A DNA stretch of 64,000 nt, taken from assembly GCA_963556195.1 (NCBI GenBank), contig OY744520.1, forward strand, positions 5,103,132 to 5,167,131. The letters are read 5' to 3'. Of this stretch, positions 23,860 through 35,246 are shown in pieces (positions within the stretch are counted from its first letter, which is position 1; every line of letters starts with the position of its first letter). Source of the DNA: Sepiola atlantica. Lineage: Eukaryota; Mollusca; Cephalopoda; Sepiida; Sepiolidae. The translations under genes and the position numbers were made by a program. The notes under the pieces were generated by a model, which did not search any database, was not told the DNA's origin, and saw only the letters and a program-made list of their open reading frames with translations.

Positions 23860-24440
23860 ATACTAAACCTTAGGTCTAGAATCATTATTTCAATGTTGAT
23901 CAAAGTTCATAACATGATTTTGATTATAGAAGAAGATGTCTACACTTTAAGACTTCAGCTAACAGGGTCTCAATAGGAAATTAAATAATGGAATCTTGCT
24001 TCATTATTGGCTAATGACTAAGATCAAATTTAATGTAAATCTGAAATATTAACATTTTCAAATGGGACGTTGTGCCATAATTGTGCCTCCTAAAACCCTT
24101 TTAATTGCTACAAAGAAACTGAAATTTAAAGAACATTTATTAATTGATGTGTAATACATACAGTTTAAATTTTACTGAAATCTGAGATATCCTTATTTTA
24201 ACGAAGGACATCCATCCCCTTTTGATCCTTATTGCATACAACTTAATTAAACTAAATATATCTCACATTACTACTCTTACGCCTAGTAATTGCGTTCCAA
24301 AATTCATAATGATCGGTTAATTAGTGTAGAAGTGAATCCTGTACATACACATATATAAACGTATACATAAACCTAAGTTTATATAAATAGACTTCTAAGA
24401 GTTTGATGAATAATCGCTAAGACCTAATGAGAAATAAATG
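23860..24440. repeat. Unclassified interspersed repeat (family K), copy 1
   Basis: Shares a series of blocks with 63230-63760 and in part 31640-31800: actaaacctta, ctaga, gaatctt, taatgtaaatctgaaatatt / caatgcaaatctgatatatt, then aattaaactaaat and acatatataaacg / acatatacgaatac. No open frame. Three copies suggest a real family. Confidence 0.65.
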
Positions 24441-24592
24441 GAGTTATGTTCAAACAAACTTTAGTTTAAACGAAACGCATTACTAATATGAAAATATATT
24501 TCAAATAATATTTCGATATATTCGGCTTAATTTCCTGCAAGATTCTCATAAGCTTTCACCGTCCAAAGAAGATAAATAATTTCCAACTAATA

Positions 24593-25856
24593 TCAGGTTG
24601 GAAAGAAAGTAATGTCGTTTTAGTCCAACACATTTATTTCATCTGGAACACTAACATTAAAGCATTTTTAATCGTTACAATACTTTCCCTCATTTTCTAT
24701 GACTTCTGTCCAACGATCAACTAGCTTCTTGATGCCATCTTCAAAAAAATTCTCTGATTTTTTAGAGAAAAACAAATTTAGGTCATTTTAGAGTTGGTCG
24801 TCATTTTTATAAATTTGATGCTGCAACGACCTGAAAAGATGGCAGTCGGATGGAGTAATATCAGGTAAATAAGGTGGATGAGGCACAACTTCCAAATTGG
24901 AACGCATGACCTTTTCCTGAGTGAGTTTTGCTGTGTGAGGTTTTGCATTATCATGCTGACGCACTACACTCTTCCTATTGAGTAATGCTGGTCGTTCTTT
25001 TAGAGAGCAATTATCAGATCATCCAGCTGCGAACAATAGTTTTACTGCTGTGATTATTTGAGTAGGCTCTAGTAACTCATAATGAATCAGTCCTCTCATG
25101 TCCACCCATAAAGAGAGCATAACCTTCTTTGGGTGTATTCCTTGTTTTGGAACAGGCTGCGGACTTTGGTTTCGGTCTAACCATTGTCTTTTGAGTTTGG
25201 TATTCTTGTAAAACACCAATTTGTAATATTCAGTCACACTTCTTTGCAAAAATGGTCCTCGATGATTCATGGAAAGCAAAGAGTGCAAACAGTCAATCTT
25301 TGATTTCGGTGAACGTCGGTCAAATCGTGGGGAACCCAGAGTCCAAGTGTTGAAACTTTTCCTAACTTGTGAAGGCATGAAATAATTGTGGTATGAGTTG
25401 TATTGAATTGCTGAGATAATTCTCTGCTGGTTAACTTTGGATTGGCTTTCACTTTGTCTTTAATGGCGTCTTTATCAATTGATTTTGGCATTCCTAAACG
25501 TCGCTGATCTGACAGGTTAAAGTCTTCAGAAGAAAATTTTGCAAACCACCGTTGACATTTTCGATCATTCAGAACATTTATCATATAGACAGTTCCAATA
25601 TTCCTTGTAGCTTCTGCAGCTTAGTTCCTTTTTTTTTGAATTCATAGAGCCTGCAATGGCTCATATGCTCCTCACTAATATCCATTTTTGACGGCTGAGA
25701 CCGTTAAACTTATTATTTTCCAACTAATTACTATATCTGAAAGGCAAAGCAAGATATTAAGACACCAATTCAGCAATGAATCTAGAACTGTGTACAACTT
25801 AGGAGACTGCAAAGTGATGAAGTAAAAAATACGACATTACCTTATTTCCAACCTGA
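24593..25856 (-). mobile_element. Complete but inactive mariner transposon
   Basis: Left terminus TCAGGTTGGAAAGAAAGTAA at 24593 is matched in reverse complement at the right end (TCAGGTTGGAAATAAGGTAA, ending 25856). Each end is flanked by TA (24591-24592 and 25857-25858), the standard mariner target duplication. The length of 1,264 bp is typical for the family. Transposase is on the minus strand and is broken. Confidence 0.95.
24668..25685 (-). pseudogene. mariner transposase pseudogene
   Basis: Starts MDISEEHMSHCRLYEF at 25685. An A-run then shifts the frame; the continuation is RKCQRWFAKFSSEDFNLSDQ, LTSRELSQQFNTTHTTIIS (helix-turn-helix part) and the linker WVPHDL, which is conserved in mariners. 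A second shift falls near 25268-25290, then HSLLSMNHRGPFLQ. The first catalytic Asp of the DDD triad is lost: the usual TGDEKW block reads TEYYKLV. An in-frame stop follows LLFAAG at about 25019. The second Asp (QHDNAKPH) and the third (SD near PPYLPDITPSD) can still be read. The end ENEGKYCND is at 24668. It resembles the irritans-type transposase that gave SETMAR in primates. Confidence 0.93.
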
Positions 25857-25858
25857 TA

Positions 25859-26464
25859 CATTCAAATAATCCACCGCTGATTTTTGTTTATTATTCCATT
25901 AGTAACGCCTTCGAAAAGCAGGCACGATAGTACTCAAAAGAGGCGTATTGTGTACATTTCCTCTGCATTGATTTTGTGATCTTGTTTGAATGGCTGATCA
26001 TCGCAATTTCGAGCAACTGTTCTGTGGAGAAATGTTAATCACCAGGTATCCTTAATAAAAATAAAAATTGAGATTCCAAGTCAATTTTGGGAAATTCTGC
26101 CAATTTATATAGAAAACGTTTGAAAATGTTCTACATTGAAGAAAAACTTACAAAACTAAGCTAACATGTCAAAAACAGGCATTGACATAAAAAAGCTTTT
26201 TTACTACAAATATATTTTGCTCAGAGAGTTCAAACAGACATTATTTTTAATAGAATAATGTTATTTCGATATTTGTAAAACAATATGATCCTTGTGCTCT
26301 CTTCTATCAGTGCGGCATTTCTTTGTGGTAATAGCAGATGATGATGACCTAAATGACATTATTCTGCTTTAAATCGTATAAGGGATCACATAAATCACCT
26401 CCCTGACAGTACGCTAATCTGCTGTCGGTTAAACCCTGTAACAATTTGTTTATACACCTAGATA
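25859..26464. other. No gene supported
   Basis: Mixed DNA between the mariner and the 5S-like segment; nothing recognised. Confidence 0.5.
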
Positions 26465-26545
26465 AACTGTGTTGGTTATATAACCTGGTATTCCCAAATT
26501 GTCACCCGCCCTAACTACTGACGAGGTTAAGCGTCGCTTAACTAT
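26465..26545 (-). repeat. 5S rRNA-derived remnant, copy 1
   Basis: Plus strand cctggtattcccaaattgtc, then acccgccctaactactgacg, aggttaagcgtcgcttaac, aligns with the reverse complement of the 3' two-thirds of 5S rRNA (CCTGGTATTCCCAGGCGGTC ... TACTGACCAGGC). It spans the internal promoter region. Too diverged to be a working 5S gene; a 5S-derived SINE (SINE3 type) or pseudogene. A second one is at 57928-57985. Confidence 0.7.
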
Positions 26546-26744
26546 GATATGTTTGTGCTGAATCATTGGTTTTCGGCCATAAGTAAACACGATGAAATCA
26601 TAACACAGAGTGCGAGAGAGCGTTCATTTATTACGAATGAATCATATGATTGTATTGTTGGCATTGGTTTTCCCAGTATTATTCTAGTTATAATACTTTC
26701 TAGAAAGACATCGTGAAGGTTGCACATATCCTAAGTGAAAGTAT

Positions 26745-26832
26745 TTATGTGAAACGAACTGGGTTCGAACTTGGCACACCTAGGTTGTCAGTTCGTGTCG
26801 TTAAGAACTGAGCAACCGTACCCTCCCAGAGG
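26745..26832 (-). repeat. tRNA-derived SINE head
   Basis: Minus strand: gtacggttgctcagttctta (A-box-like) followed about 35 bp on by caagttcgaacccagttcg (B box). Spacing matches a tRNA. The remainder lacks an acceptor stem, so a SINE rather than a tRNA gene. Confidence 0.65.
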
Positions 26833-27540
26833 TTGCATTGATTATTGGTGACTTTTAAGACCTAACATTTCTTGTCTAGCTTATCAAAAATCCTATTCAT
26901 ATCATACTTGAACCTTTGATTTGTGTGAAAGTTCAATTTTCCTTATTTCAGTGTTGTGTCTCTGTGATCTTGTGTGTCACAACCTCCATAACTCGACATT
27001 TTTATTGAAAGTGAAGGAAGCGTCGATTCAACTAGAAAAAATGTCTATGATGTACTAATTTGTTGTTATTGTTATTTGCAATCACTAGTTATCACGCTGA
27101 AAATAACGAGTAATGTTCCCTTGAGTCTGTGCGACAAGTCTTCCCGGATTTCCAGTACTCTCCATCTCTTTCGATAACACTAGCAAATGACTTGTATTAT
27201 CGCAACAACTCTTTGATTTCACGCTGGTAACGACAATTGGTTTTGTTCTGCGATTTGGATAGCAAGAAGCCTCCCCAAGATCCCAGTACTCTCCACACTT
27301 TTCCAGTGAAATTCTGGCTAGTGCTCTCCCTACTCGATCTTTCTATCCTCCTTGATCCATCACAGCTAGTTTGTGTGGTATCAGTCAAGGCTGATGCCTT
27401 TTTAGTGAGCGGGGTCACAGTTTATAAGATGTCTGTCAGTTTCAGTTCTCTTGGGTTCATGTGGTGTTTCTTCCGTTTTTTTTTTTGTTTAATTTGTGTT
27501 ACAGTTGTTATGTGGCTGGTTAGTATTAGTATTAGTTCAT
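26833..27540. other. No gene supported; open frame unrecognised
   Basis: A plus-strand open frame from 27237 runs into the TTA microsatellite and shows no known domain. The phrase cccagtactctcca occurs at 27281 and a relative at 27153 (tccagtactctccatc), hinting at an old internal duplication of about 130 bp. Confidence 0.45.
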
Positions 27541-27550
27541 GCGGGTTATT

Positions 27551-27581
<31 letters not shown>

Positions 27582-27655
27582 GATTATTATTATTATTATT
27601 ATTGTTATTGTAATTATTATTATTGTTATTTATTTATTTAATTATTTATTTATTC
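27551..27655. repeat. (ATT)n/(TTTA)n microsatellite
   Basis: ATT run with interruptions followed by TTTA units. A similar ATT to TTTA transition at 37732-37762 marks a LINE 3' end, so this may mark a lost one. Confidence 0.85.
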
Positions 27656-27763
27656 GGTAAGCCTCTATCCCCTTAAAATATATAGCAATGGATATTTATA
27701 CCAAAAACATCGCAATATAGATATATAAATAAGATTGTTAGAAAGACAAAAGAAACATACAAA

Positions 27764-27899
27764 TTAAATACAGGATAAATCATCAAAAAGCGAGAGATTT
27801 TACCGGTTTCGTTCAAATGAACGAACGTCTCAGGAAAAAAGTTCTTCGAATGAAACTGGTAACATTTCTCGTTTTTTGATGATTCATCCTTGTATTTAA
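27764..27899. repeat. Fold-back element, 59-bp arms, with hammerhead-like core
   Basis: Arm 27764-27822 (ttaaatacaggataaatcat...) pairs with 27841-27899 (...gattcatccttgtatttaa) at roughly 80-85%. In the centre the minus strand reads CTGAGAC, GTTC, loop, GAAC, GAAA, CCGG, TA: stem II and GAAA are intact, stem III is a loopless CCGG, but the first core strand lacks one base (CTGA-GA instead of CUGANGA) and stem I is weak. Confidence 0.7.
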
Positions 27900-28700
27900 T
27901 TTGCTTTTGTTTTGTCTTTTTAACACATTCTGTCTTCACAGCATTTCATTTGATGATATATCGTACATTTTATCCTCCTAAATGAGATTACATTAAATAT
28001 TTCATCCGATAGTTCCCCAAAAGCCTTCTGTTACCATTATTTCTGAATTCATCCAATTCCATGTCAATAGCTATTCTGAATCTGAGTTAGCAACTCACGT
28101 TGATTGAATGACCTTGGGAACCTTCGTTCGTGTTTTCTTTTATTCGTTGTTCAGATTGAATAGATTATTTCACACATTCTTTTTCGATGAAGGGCTAGAA
28201 AATGATTCGGAAGTTTACAAATGTTTTCAACTTCCTATGTATTTTAAAATTTTGTAATTATCCAGATTTATTTATCAAGATAAATATAATTTATTGATTT
28301 CCAAAATATTTCTTGTTCATTATCATATTTTCTTATGTCTGTTTCTTTTGTTTGTGCTTCATGTATAAGATAGTAACTTTTTCATACGAAGTTCATTTCC
28401 ATATCATCAATTTAAATCTAAAATGAGTTTATTCCATCATATAAGTCTAAAATGTTCAACGAATATAACGAAACATTTGTTATTGTCGTATAAAATATCA
28501 CAAAATAGTGTTTTTTTAATATTATGTGTTAAAGCATAAATATATTTCTTTCTATTCAGTATATCACCTTTCGAATCCAAAGATCAAAAAGTTGGCTGCG
28601 CCATATGATAGTTTTGATTCTTTAATTAGAGTTGAATATCCATGACCTCAATTAACACACATGCACAGGAAACACACATGTATATATCCATATATATATA
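27900..28700. other. AT-rich DNA, no gene
   Basis: Stops in all frames; no repeat recognised. Confidence 0.55.
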
Positions 28701-28709
28701 AACATATAT

Positions 28710-28985
28710 AATCCAGGTAAAACATCCACAGGGTAGTAATCAAAAGAATTTCAACCGGGTTCATAAAAAGTGCTCAATATCAAATAGAGCTTCATATATG
28801 ATAATTTTTATTTACACAGACATGTACAAAATTTGCGACACTGGCATGGCGATGTTATCGATCAACAGTTATTATAAACTGAGATCTCATCAGACAGATG
28901 AGATCTCAGTTTATAATAAGTGTTGATCGATAACATCGTCATACCAGTGTCGCAAATTTTGTACATGTCTGTGTAAATAAAAATT

Positions 28986-28994
<9 letters not shown>
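28710..28994. repeat. Fold-back built from the 5955-6186 repeat
   Basis: 28710-28890 carries, in reverse order, the same blocks as 5955-6186 (aatccaggtaaaacatccac, gctcaatatcaaatagagc, acagacatgtacaaaattt). The part 28794-28890 is then repeated as reverse complement at 28898-28994 with about 97% identity, leaving a 7-bp centre. The right arm runs into a TA/TG tract (28989-29056). Confidence 0.92.
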
Positions 28995-29055
<61 letters not shown>

Positions 29056-29056
<1 letters not shown>

Positions 29057-29524
29057 ATCGAGGCAGCGTTTTTTCTCTAAGGCACGTATTATTAAAAATT
29101 ACCGACATAGCGACACCATCTTTTTGTATGTATAAATGGCCGCGATGATCGTAAAAGGGGACTTCGGTCGTACACAAAAACTCCATATACTAGAAGCTTT
29201 ACACATTAAAACAAAAAACCCAGTTATTAACAGGATTAATTTTAACACTAGTACTAATATACTTAAATGTTTATAATACTAAATAAATATAGTTTCGTAT
29301 TTAAATTTTCCCGCCAAAATTAACTATAAACTCACTCCCGGTCTTTACCTGATTGACATTATTCCACTGAAGATGGACCCAGATGAGTCAGAAAGTACTT
29401 TGGACCTAAAAGAAAATTACGGCACATTCATCAGTCAATTCTCATCCGAGATTAGGACTTTAATCCGGAAAATGGAAAGGATCCATACAAAAATATCCAG
29501 ACACGAGTTGTCGGTTATTTTTAA

Positions 29525-29526
<2 letters not shown>
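29056..29526 (+). repeat. Hammerhead-bearing repeat (family H), copy 3 with inverted stub
   Basis: From about 29175 the plus strand follows family H (aaaactccatatactagaag, then actaatatacttaaatg, tgattgacattattcc and the core at 29363). The first 55 bp (29056-29110, ggcagcg..tctctaaggcac..tattaaaaattaccgacat) match the opposite end of the family in inverted orientation, so a second copy was joined head to head here as well. Bounded on both sides by TA tracts (28989-29042, 29527-29588). Confidence 0.82.
29363..29404 (+). ncRNA. Hammerhead-ribozyme-like core, copy 3
   Basis: Stem I TCCA (29363-29366) pairs with TGGA (29401-29404); CTGAAGA at 29367-29373 fits CUGANGA exactly; stem II spans 29374-29390 with loop AGAT, one bulged G and one C-A mismatch; GAAA is at 29391-29394; stem III is the loopless GTAC; TT (UH position) is at 29399-29400. 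All invariant core residues are present, so of the motifs here this is the least damaged in its core. Loopless stem III implies action as a dimer, as proposed for Penelope-type hammerheads. Confidence 0.65.

Positions 29527-29588
<62 letters not shown>
29527..29588. repeat. (TA)n microsatellite
   Basis: Pure TA run at the right edge of the family H copy, followed by a short (TG/TATG) run. Confidence 0.97.
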
Positions 29589-29590
<2 letters not shown>

Positions 29591-29639
29591 GGGGAGCGTG
29601 TGTGTGTATGTATGTATATAACTTGTACATATTCCACTT

Positions 29640-32590
29640 AGTTCAATAAGTTTAATTAATAGTATTTTACTTTCTTTACAATCACGTCATCAGATCTTCA
29701 CTGTAATAAGACGCTTTACTCACACTTACTTCAAAACAAAGCGACAAAGTGTGTGGCCACCATTCACTAAATAACAGAAATGCATAACCGTTCATATATT
29801 CTCCCCACTCGGATAACTTCTGCACTCATAGAAATTATTAAGGCGTAAACTCAATCTGCTAGTTATACTTTATCGCATATTGAGATCAGTCATCATCAAT
29901 TTTTAATTTTAACTTAAGCATGTTTAATAATAGGCCAACACGTGGTGCTTCACTTACTGTTTCACTTCCCTATACTAAATAAACCCAACATCTTCTTTAG
30001 TTACGATTTTACATTTAACAACCCCGATGATATTTCTTTTTTATTCACACAACGTCATATATTCAATTTATTCTTTATTTTTAGTTACTTATTATTTTTA
30101 GTATTATTCATTTACACTTAATTTACTTGAGTGTTAATCTAAATATTATGTATTTTTACTAAATTTACTTAACGTTTTTTTTATTATATCAATTAAGATT
30201 ACCCTATAATTCTTTTTTTATTTTATATCATTTTTTTTAATTTCATTATTTAAATTTAATTAATCTTTCTTAATTTGTATACCTTTATGCTTGCTCATAT
30301 TAATAAGAGAACTATACAATTACTTAGTTATAATTTATTTATCAAGTCAACTATAATTTTATTATTAGTGTGTTGCTTTTTATAAATAAATTAATTAATT
30401 AAACAATTAATATCATTATCTTCTCCTTATTTTAATTCTTACTTTAATAATAAATAGATACTTTTCAAAAATGGGTTGCAATATTTGTTCTAATATAATA
30501 AAAATATTCATTATTTTTCAACATAAATTATTTGTTTTTTATATATTTTTTAATTTTATTTATTATATGTCATACTTTTTTAAATATAAGTTCATGCATT
30601 GCTGATTTTATTTTATTTTATTTATTCCTGTGATTTCTTTTTAATGTTTACATTTTATTCAATCTCATTTTTATCACGTTCTAATCGTCAAGATAGTTTT
30701 TATTTTATTAACCTTATATTATAAATAAACACTCGTGATCCAAATTTTGTAGATTTAGAAGAAAATTAGAATAAGAAAGGTAGATTTGCAAATCAACAAA
30801 ACAATAAAAACATAAAAGATGAGATTAAACTAAATAATAAACACATTTTTGGCAAAAGAAATAATGGAACGAGGCAATGGAAAGTTTGAGCAGTGTCTAT
30901 GTGACGTCATAGGAAATATTATCTGGGTCGAATTTCGATATTTTTGACGAAAATATGTGTTATTCATGCTTACAGTATACCTCCCATAGAAACTTATGAA
31001 GTTAGTTATTAAAAGAGGTGTGGTTATTGTATTCTCTGCAACATGTGGTTGGTCGCATTACAAATTAACTAATAGTATATGGTATAATATTAGGTGTAAA
31101 CGAATAGATAAGATAATACATAGATAGAGTTTTCCTAACTTAGCAATACAAAATTAAACAGGTAGCTAGATTTTAGGATCAGAAAATAGACAACACAGAT
31201 AAGTTGTGTTCACAATGTTTTTCTTTATATGCACGTGACTTTAGTTTGAGAATAATCAACAAAGAAATAATTCCACCAATTAAAAGCCATTAAGGTTTTA
31301 ATAGTTTCATTGCAAGTTATTTCCTCCCTTAAATACTGTCGCCTGATTTTAAAGTTGTTTCCTTTTTATCATCATGGAGGAATCTCTTCATTTTGTAACA
31401 GGTAAGATGGTCTCGATATGAAATTTTGATCTATTGTGTTACACTACAAAAGAAGATCAGAACAACATCGGTACCGTCGGTTTTAAATCCCAATAAAACG
31501 GACCTATAATACATTTTTTACATTTTTTTTCCTTCCATTATGAGTCTTGGGCAAGGCGATCCATAATAAAGGCCTGGCAAACATGCGACTGGGGTCCACG
31601 ACTGCGGGCGAATATATGAAGACCAAAATTACTGAATACTAAACCTTATATCTAGACTCCTTGATTCTAGAAAATGTCTAAAATATCATGTTTAAGTTTG
31701 AGGGGTTTTAAGAAGAAATCAAAATTCAAGGAATCTTACTTAATTGATGTCTCAAAATGTTTTGAATCATACTTTAAAATATATATCACGTGACAAAATG
31801 AATCCCAACTTATTCTTAGATTTCCCGAAAAAGAAATGGCTTCACCTATATTACTTTTAAGCTGACACCAACAATTCAGGAGTCTAGCTATAAGAAAAGC
31901 TTCTGAGCAACAAAAAGGATCGACATATTGTTTAACGCAATTCTAAAATTCTAATTTTGAGTCCATAACGATTCAATCGATGAAAGAAAATTCTTAGATG
32001 TTTTTTATGCCCAAAAATATTGAGAATTATATCTGCGTTTAGATGCCATTGGATAATCAAAATTGAATCTTGTATTTCCATATTAGCATTTTGCAAATAA
32101 TAAATTACCCCAGCTACAATGAAATATCGAGTATTTGATCTCATTGTATAATCTTTAATTATCACTGCATCGTCACACAATGCAATGTTCGAACAGATAG
32201 TAATAATTATCAATTGATAGTCGCTTTCTTTTTCGATTAATACCATGAAATAATTACTTGATTAGATATTCTAACTTGAATTTTTTAAAATTCGTTTATT
32301 TTCCAAGGGCAAAAAAACGTTTACAACCCTTTGAAATTTCAGTTTGGTGTTTCGACACGGTATTATTATGCAGTCATTAATATGAATCAGAATATTAGCG
32401 ATCAAAATCTTATTTTGAGATGCGGTTTTATAGGGTAATTATGCATCGTATTTATGCAATTAAACATAATAATTAGACTTTAATCTTAGGTAATGTCGTT
32501 TGCTTCATTTAACTCCAGGAAGTTAATAAAATGACTCCTCTTATCAACATTTATTGATAAATAAGTGTGGATATACTTGCCATTCAGAGC
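29640..32590. other. AT-rich, gene-free 3 kb
   Basis: Very AT-rich (especially 30000-30740). No coding frame of interest, no RNA gene. 31640-31800 holds a partial family K repeat (ctagaaaatgtctaaaat, gaggggttttaagaagaaat). Confidence 0.65.
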
Positions 32591-32595
32591 CGATG

Positions 32596-32597
<2 letters not shown>

Positions 32598-32642
<45 letters not shown>

Positions 32643-32677
32643 ATATATATATACATATATTGATATATATATATAGA

Positions 32678-32712
<35 letters not shown>

Positions 32713-32840
32713 ATATATATATTGATATATTGATATATATATATATATATATTGATATATATATATATATATATTGATATATACATATACATATATTGAT
32801 ATATATATTGATATATATATATTGATATATATATATATTG

Positions 32841-32873
<33 letters not shown>

Positions 32874-32926
32874 TTGAGATATATATATATGATATATATA
32901 CATATATTGATATATATATATATGGA
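32598..32926. repeat. TA tract with interspersed TATTGA variants
   Basis: About 330 bp of TA repeats in which attgatatat and acatatattg units recur at irregular spacing. Apparent Ile/Tyr/Asn/Gln open frames are artefacts. Confidence 0.95.
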
Positions 32927-33002
32927 TATTGGCTTCCTTATCAATTGTGAATTTAAGAGCTGGATGAATATTGTTAAAGGACGTAAAAAAACGTATATAT
33001 TT

Positions 33003-33272
33003 GTGTTAAAATGAAATAAACCCAGGAAGAAATCCGGGTATGAGAGCTCGATGTGATAAATAGAGCAAGAATAAAATATAATAACACGAAATTACATAAT
33101 CATCGATGCAATAATTTATTTCAACCTTGTGGTTTTTTCAAGCATCCGATCAAGACGATTACATTCTTAAAAGGGTTTCAAGAATGTATTCGTCTGGATC
33201 GAATGCTTGAAAAAACCACAAGGTTGAAATAAATTATTGCATCGATGATTATGTAATTTCGTGTTATTATAT
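33003..33272. mobile_element. Fold-back element (family F), copy 1
   Basis: A 73-bp lead (tgttaaaatgaaataaaccc to gagcaagaataaa) is followed by arms 33077-33168 and 33180-33272 that are reverse complements at about 95%, with an 11-bp centre. The same lead and arms occur at 34807-35083. Both copies are next to or near TA tracts. Neither encodes protein. Within the arm the block gaatgcttgaa..ggttgaaataaattattgcat has hammerhead-like spacing (paired ATGC/GCAT ends, GAAA, small hairpin) but CUGANGA is not matched. Confidence 0.85.
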
Positions 33273-33649
33273 ACAGTCTACATATGCACACAAATCGTAC
33301 TAACTGGAAAGGGTTAATAAATTATGTTTTTCTCGAACAACCTACATAATTACATCAAACTTGACATTCTCAGCCATCCCGAACTCTGCATATGTATACG
33401 CATATACATACAACCAAATAAGGCACATTGTAACGTGTTCAAGTGAAACACTATAACTGTTTTTCCATAGCATACGGCTGTAATAACACACATATCCCTT
33501 GACACAGTGGATATAGTACTAAGTATTATTTAGTTCTAAGTAACAGTAATTTGAAGTTCAATCCTCAGTGCGGGCGATACGAAGAATTGCGAATTACTGA
33601 AGACTTCTTCCCAGTTATGGCAGATGGAACGAGAGCATGCTACCCTCGT

Positions 33650-34008
33650 TGATTTAATAAAGGGTTCCGTTCGAAATTCCGTCCAGATTCCCGAGTTCAC
33701 ACATTTCGGAGTCGTGGATTGTGTAGTATCGGATAACGGTACTCAATTCAAATCAAGTAGATTCAAAAAATGTTGATAGTCGTTTCTAGTAGAACATTTC
33801 ACAATCGAGCCATTTCACGCAAGAAGTAACGGTCTAACTTTTAAAAGTATAAAACAAATCGCTCTGTTAGACCGTTACTTCTTGCGTGATATGGCTCGAT
33901 TGTGAAATGTCTACAAGAAATGACTAGCAAAATCTTTTGAATCTACTTGATTTGAATTGAATACCGTTATCCGATACTACACAATCCATGACTCCGAAAT
34001 GTGTGAAC
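33650..34008. repeat. Inverted duplication of Gypsy integrase sequence
   Basis: Arms 33695-33838 and 33866-34008 are reverse complements, about 143 bp each, 27-bp centre. In the plus-strand arm one frame reads FGVVDCVVSDNGTQFKSSRF, the integrase segment with the second catalytic Asp, then two stops and FLVEHFTIEPFHARSNG. The minus-strand arm continues the integrase that ends at 34011. Two opposed copies of one Gypsy segment were joined here. Confidence 0.88.
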
Positions 34009-34010
34009 AG

Positions 34011-34475
34011 TTAATGTAGAAACCCAATTGTTGTTTTTGTTGTTGTTTTTTTACACTTAATTATCTCTGCTAATTTAGTGAAGTTATCCATTACAACCAG
34101 ATAATAGAACCCGTCTAATGGCCGGGCAAAGGCAATATGGATCCTCTGCCACGGTCGATGCGTTTTAGGCCATGATTTGAATTTTATGAGAGGCGTTTTT
34201 GCTGGTAACGGACACCCTTTACATAATTTCACTGTATTCTCAATATCTCGATCCATGTTTGTCCAGTATACGTAACTATGCATGAGGCTTTTTTCCGTGA
34301 TATGCCTGGATGCCCAACTTGAAATTATCGCAGAATATGTTTTTGTAATGCCTGAAAAGTGAGGCAAAAGTAACTTGATTTCCGGGTCGTAGTTTAAAAT
34401 CTCAATATTATTCCAAATTGTGATCCTAGATAACTTTTTCGTCTTTACCATTTTGCCCCCCATTTTACCATTCAA
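34011..34475 (-). pseudogene. Ty3/Gypsy integrase fragment
   Basis: 154-codon open stretch. Residues ~55-90 are the HHCC zinc-binding region (H58, C85, C88 visible, with YVYWTNMDRDIENTVKLC), residues ~99-150 start the integrase core (PWQRIHIAFARPLDGFYYL, VVMDNFTK). The first catalytic Asp expected in IHIDF is Ala here (residue 105), so even this part is inactive. The core continues below 34011 past a stop into the inverted duplication. Directly upstream (34480-34630, minus) a different frame gives a short helical LRLQAEQASYQNKIKTERL-type stretch, perhaps the tail of gag; protease and reverse transcriptase are missing between. Confidence 0.88.
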
Positions 34476-34707
34476 ACAATTTCTGCTGTTGTTTTTCGCT
34501 TTGAATAGGCATCTCCTCGAATCTTATTTTGTGTGAGCTGATCCTTCTCTAAATCTAATCTTTCTGTTTTAATTTTATTTTGGTAAGACGCTTGCTCAGC
34601 CTGTAACCGTAGTTGATCATTTTGCTGATGCGTATGAAGGTCTAAGATTACCTTTTAAAAGTTGTCCATATTCTATGGTCACTCGCAGTAACTGAGTTTC
34701 CGATGTA

Positions 34708-35079
<372 letters not shown>

Positions 35080-35150
<71 letters not shown>

Positions 35151-35168
35151 TATGTATATATACATATA

Positions 35169-35240
<72 letters not shown>
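35080..35240. repeat. Long (TA)n microsatellite
   Basis: About 160 bp with a few TATACATATA interruptions. Confidence 0.97.

Positions 35241-35246
<6 letters not shown>

Noticed and set aside
26465..26545. Functional 5S rRNA gene
   Set aside because: Only the middle part aligns, with many changes; ends and terminator are missing.
27237..27641. 134-codon open frame as a membrane protein
   Set aside because: Its hydrophobic and Tyr-rich end is the translated TTA microsatellite; the rest has no known match.
28860..28910. Hammerhead reading of CTGATGAGATCTCAG (also near 6045)
   Set aside because: CUGAUGA is present but no GAAA follows at a suitable distance; the likeness comes from a short inverted repeat.
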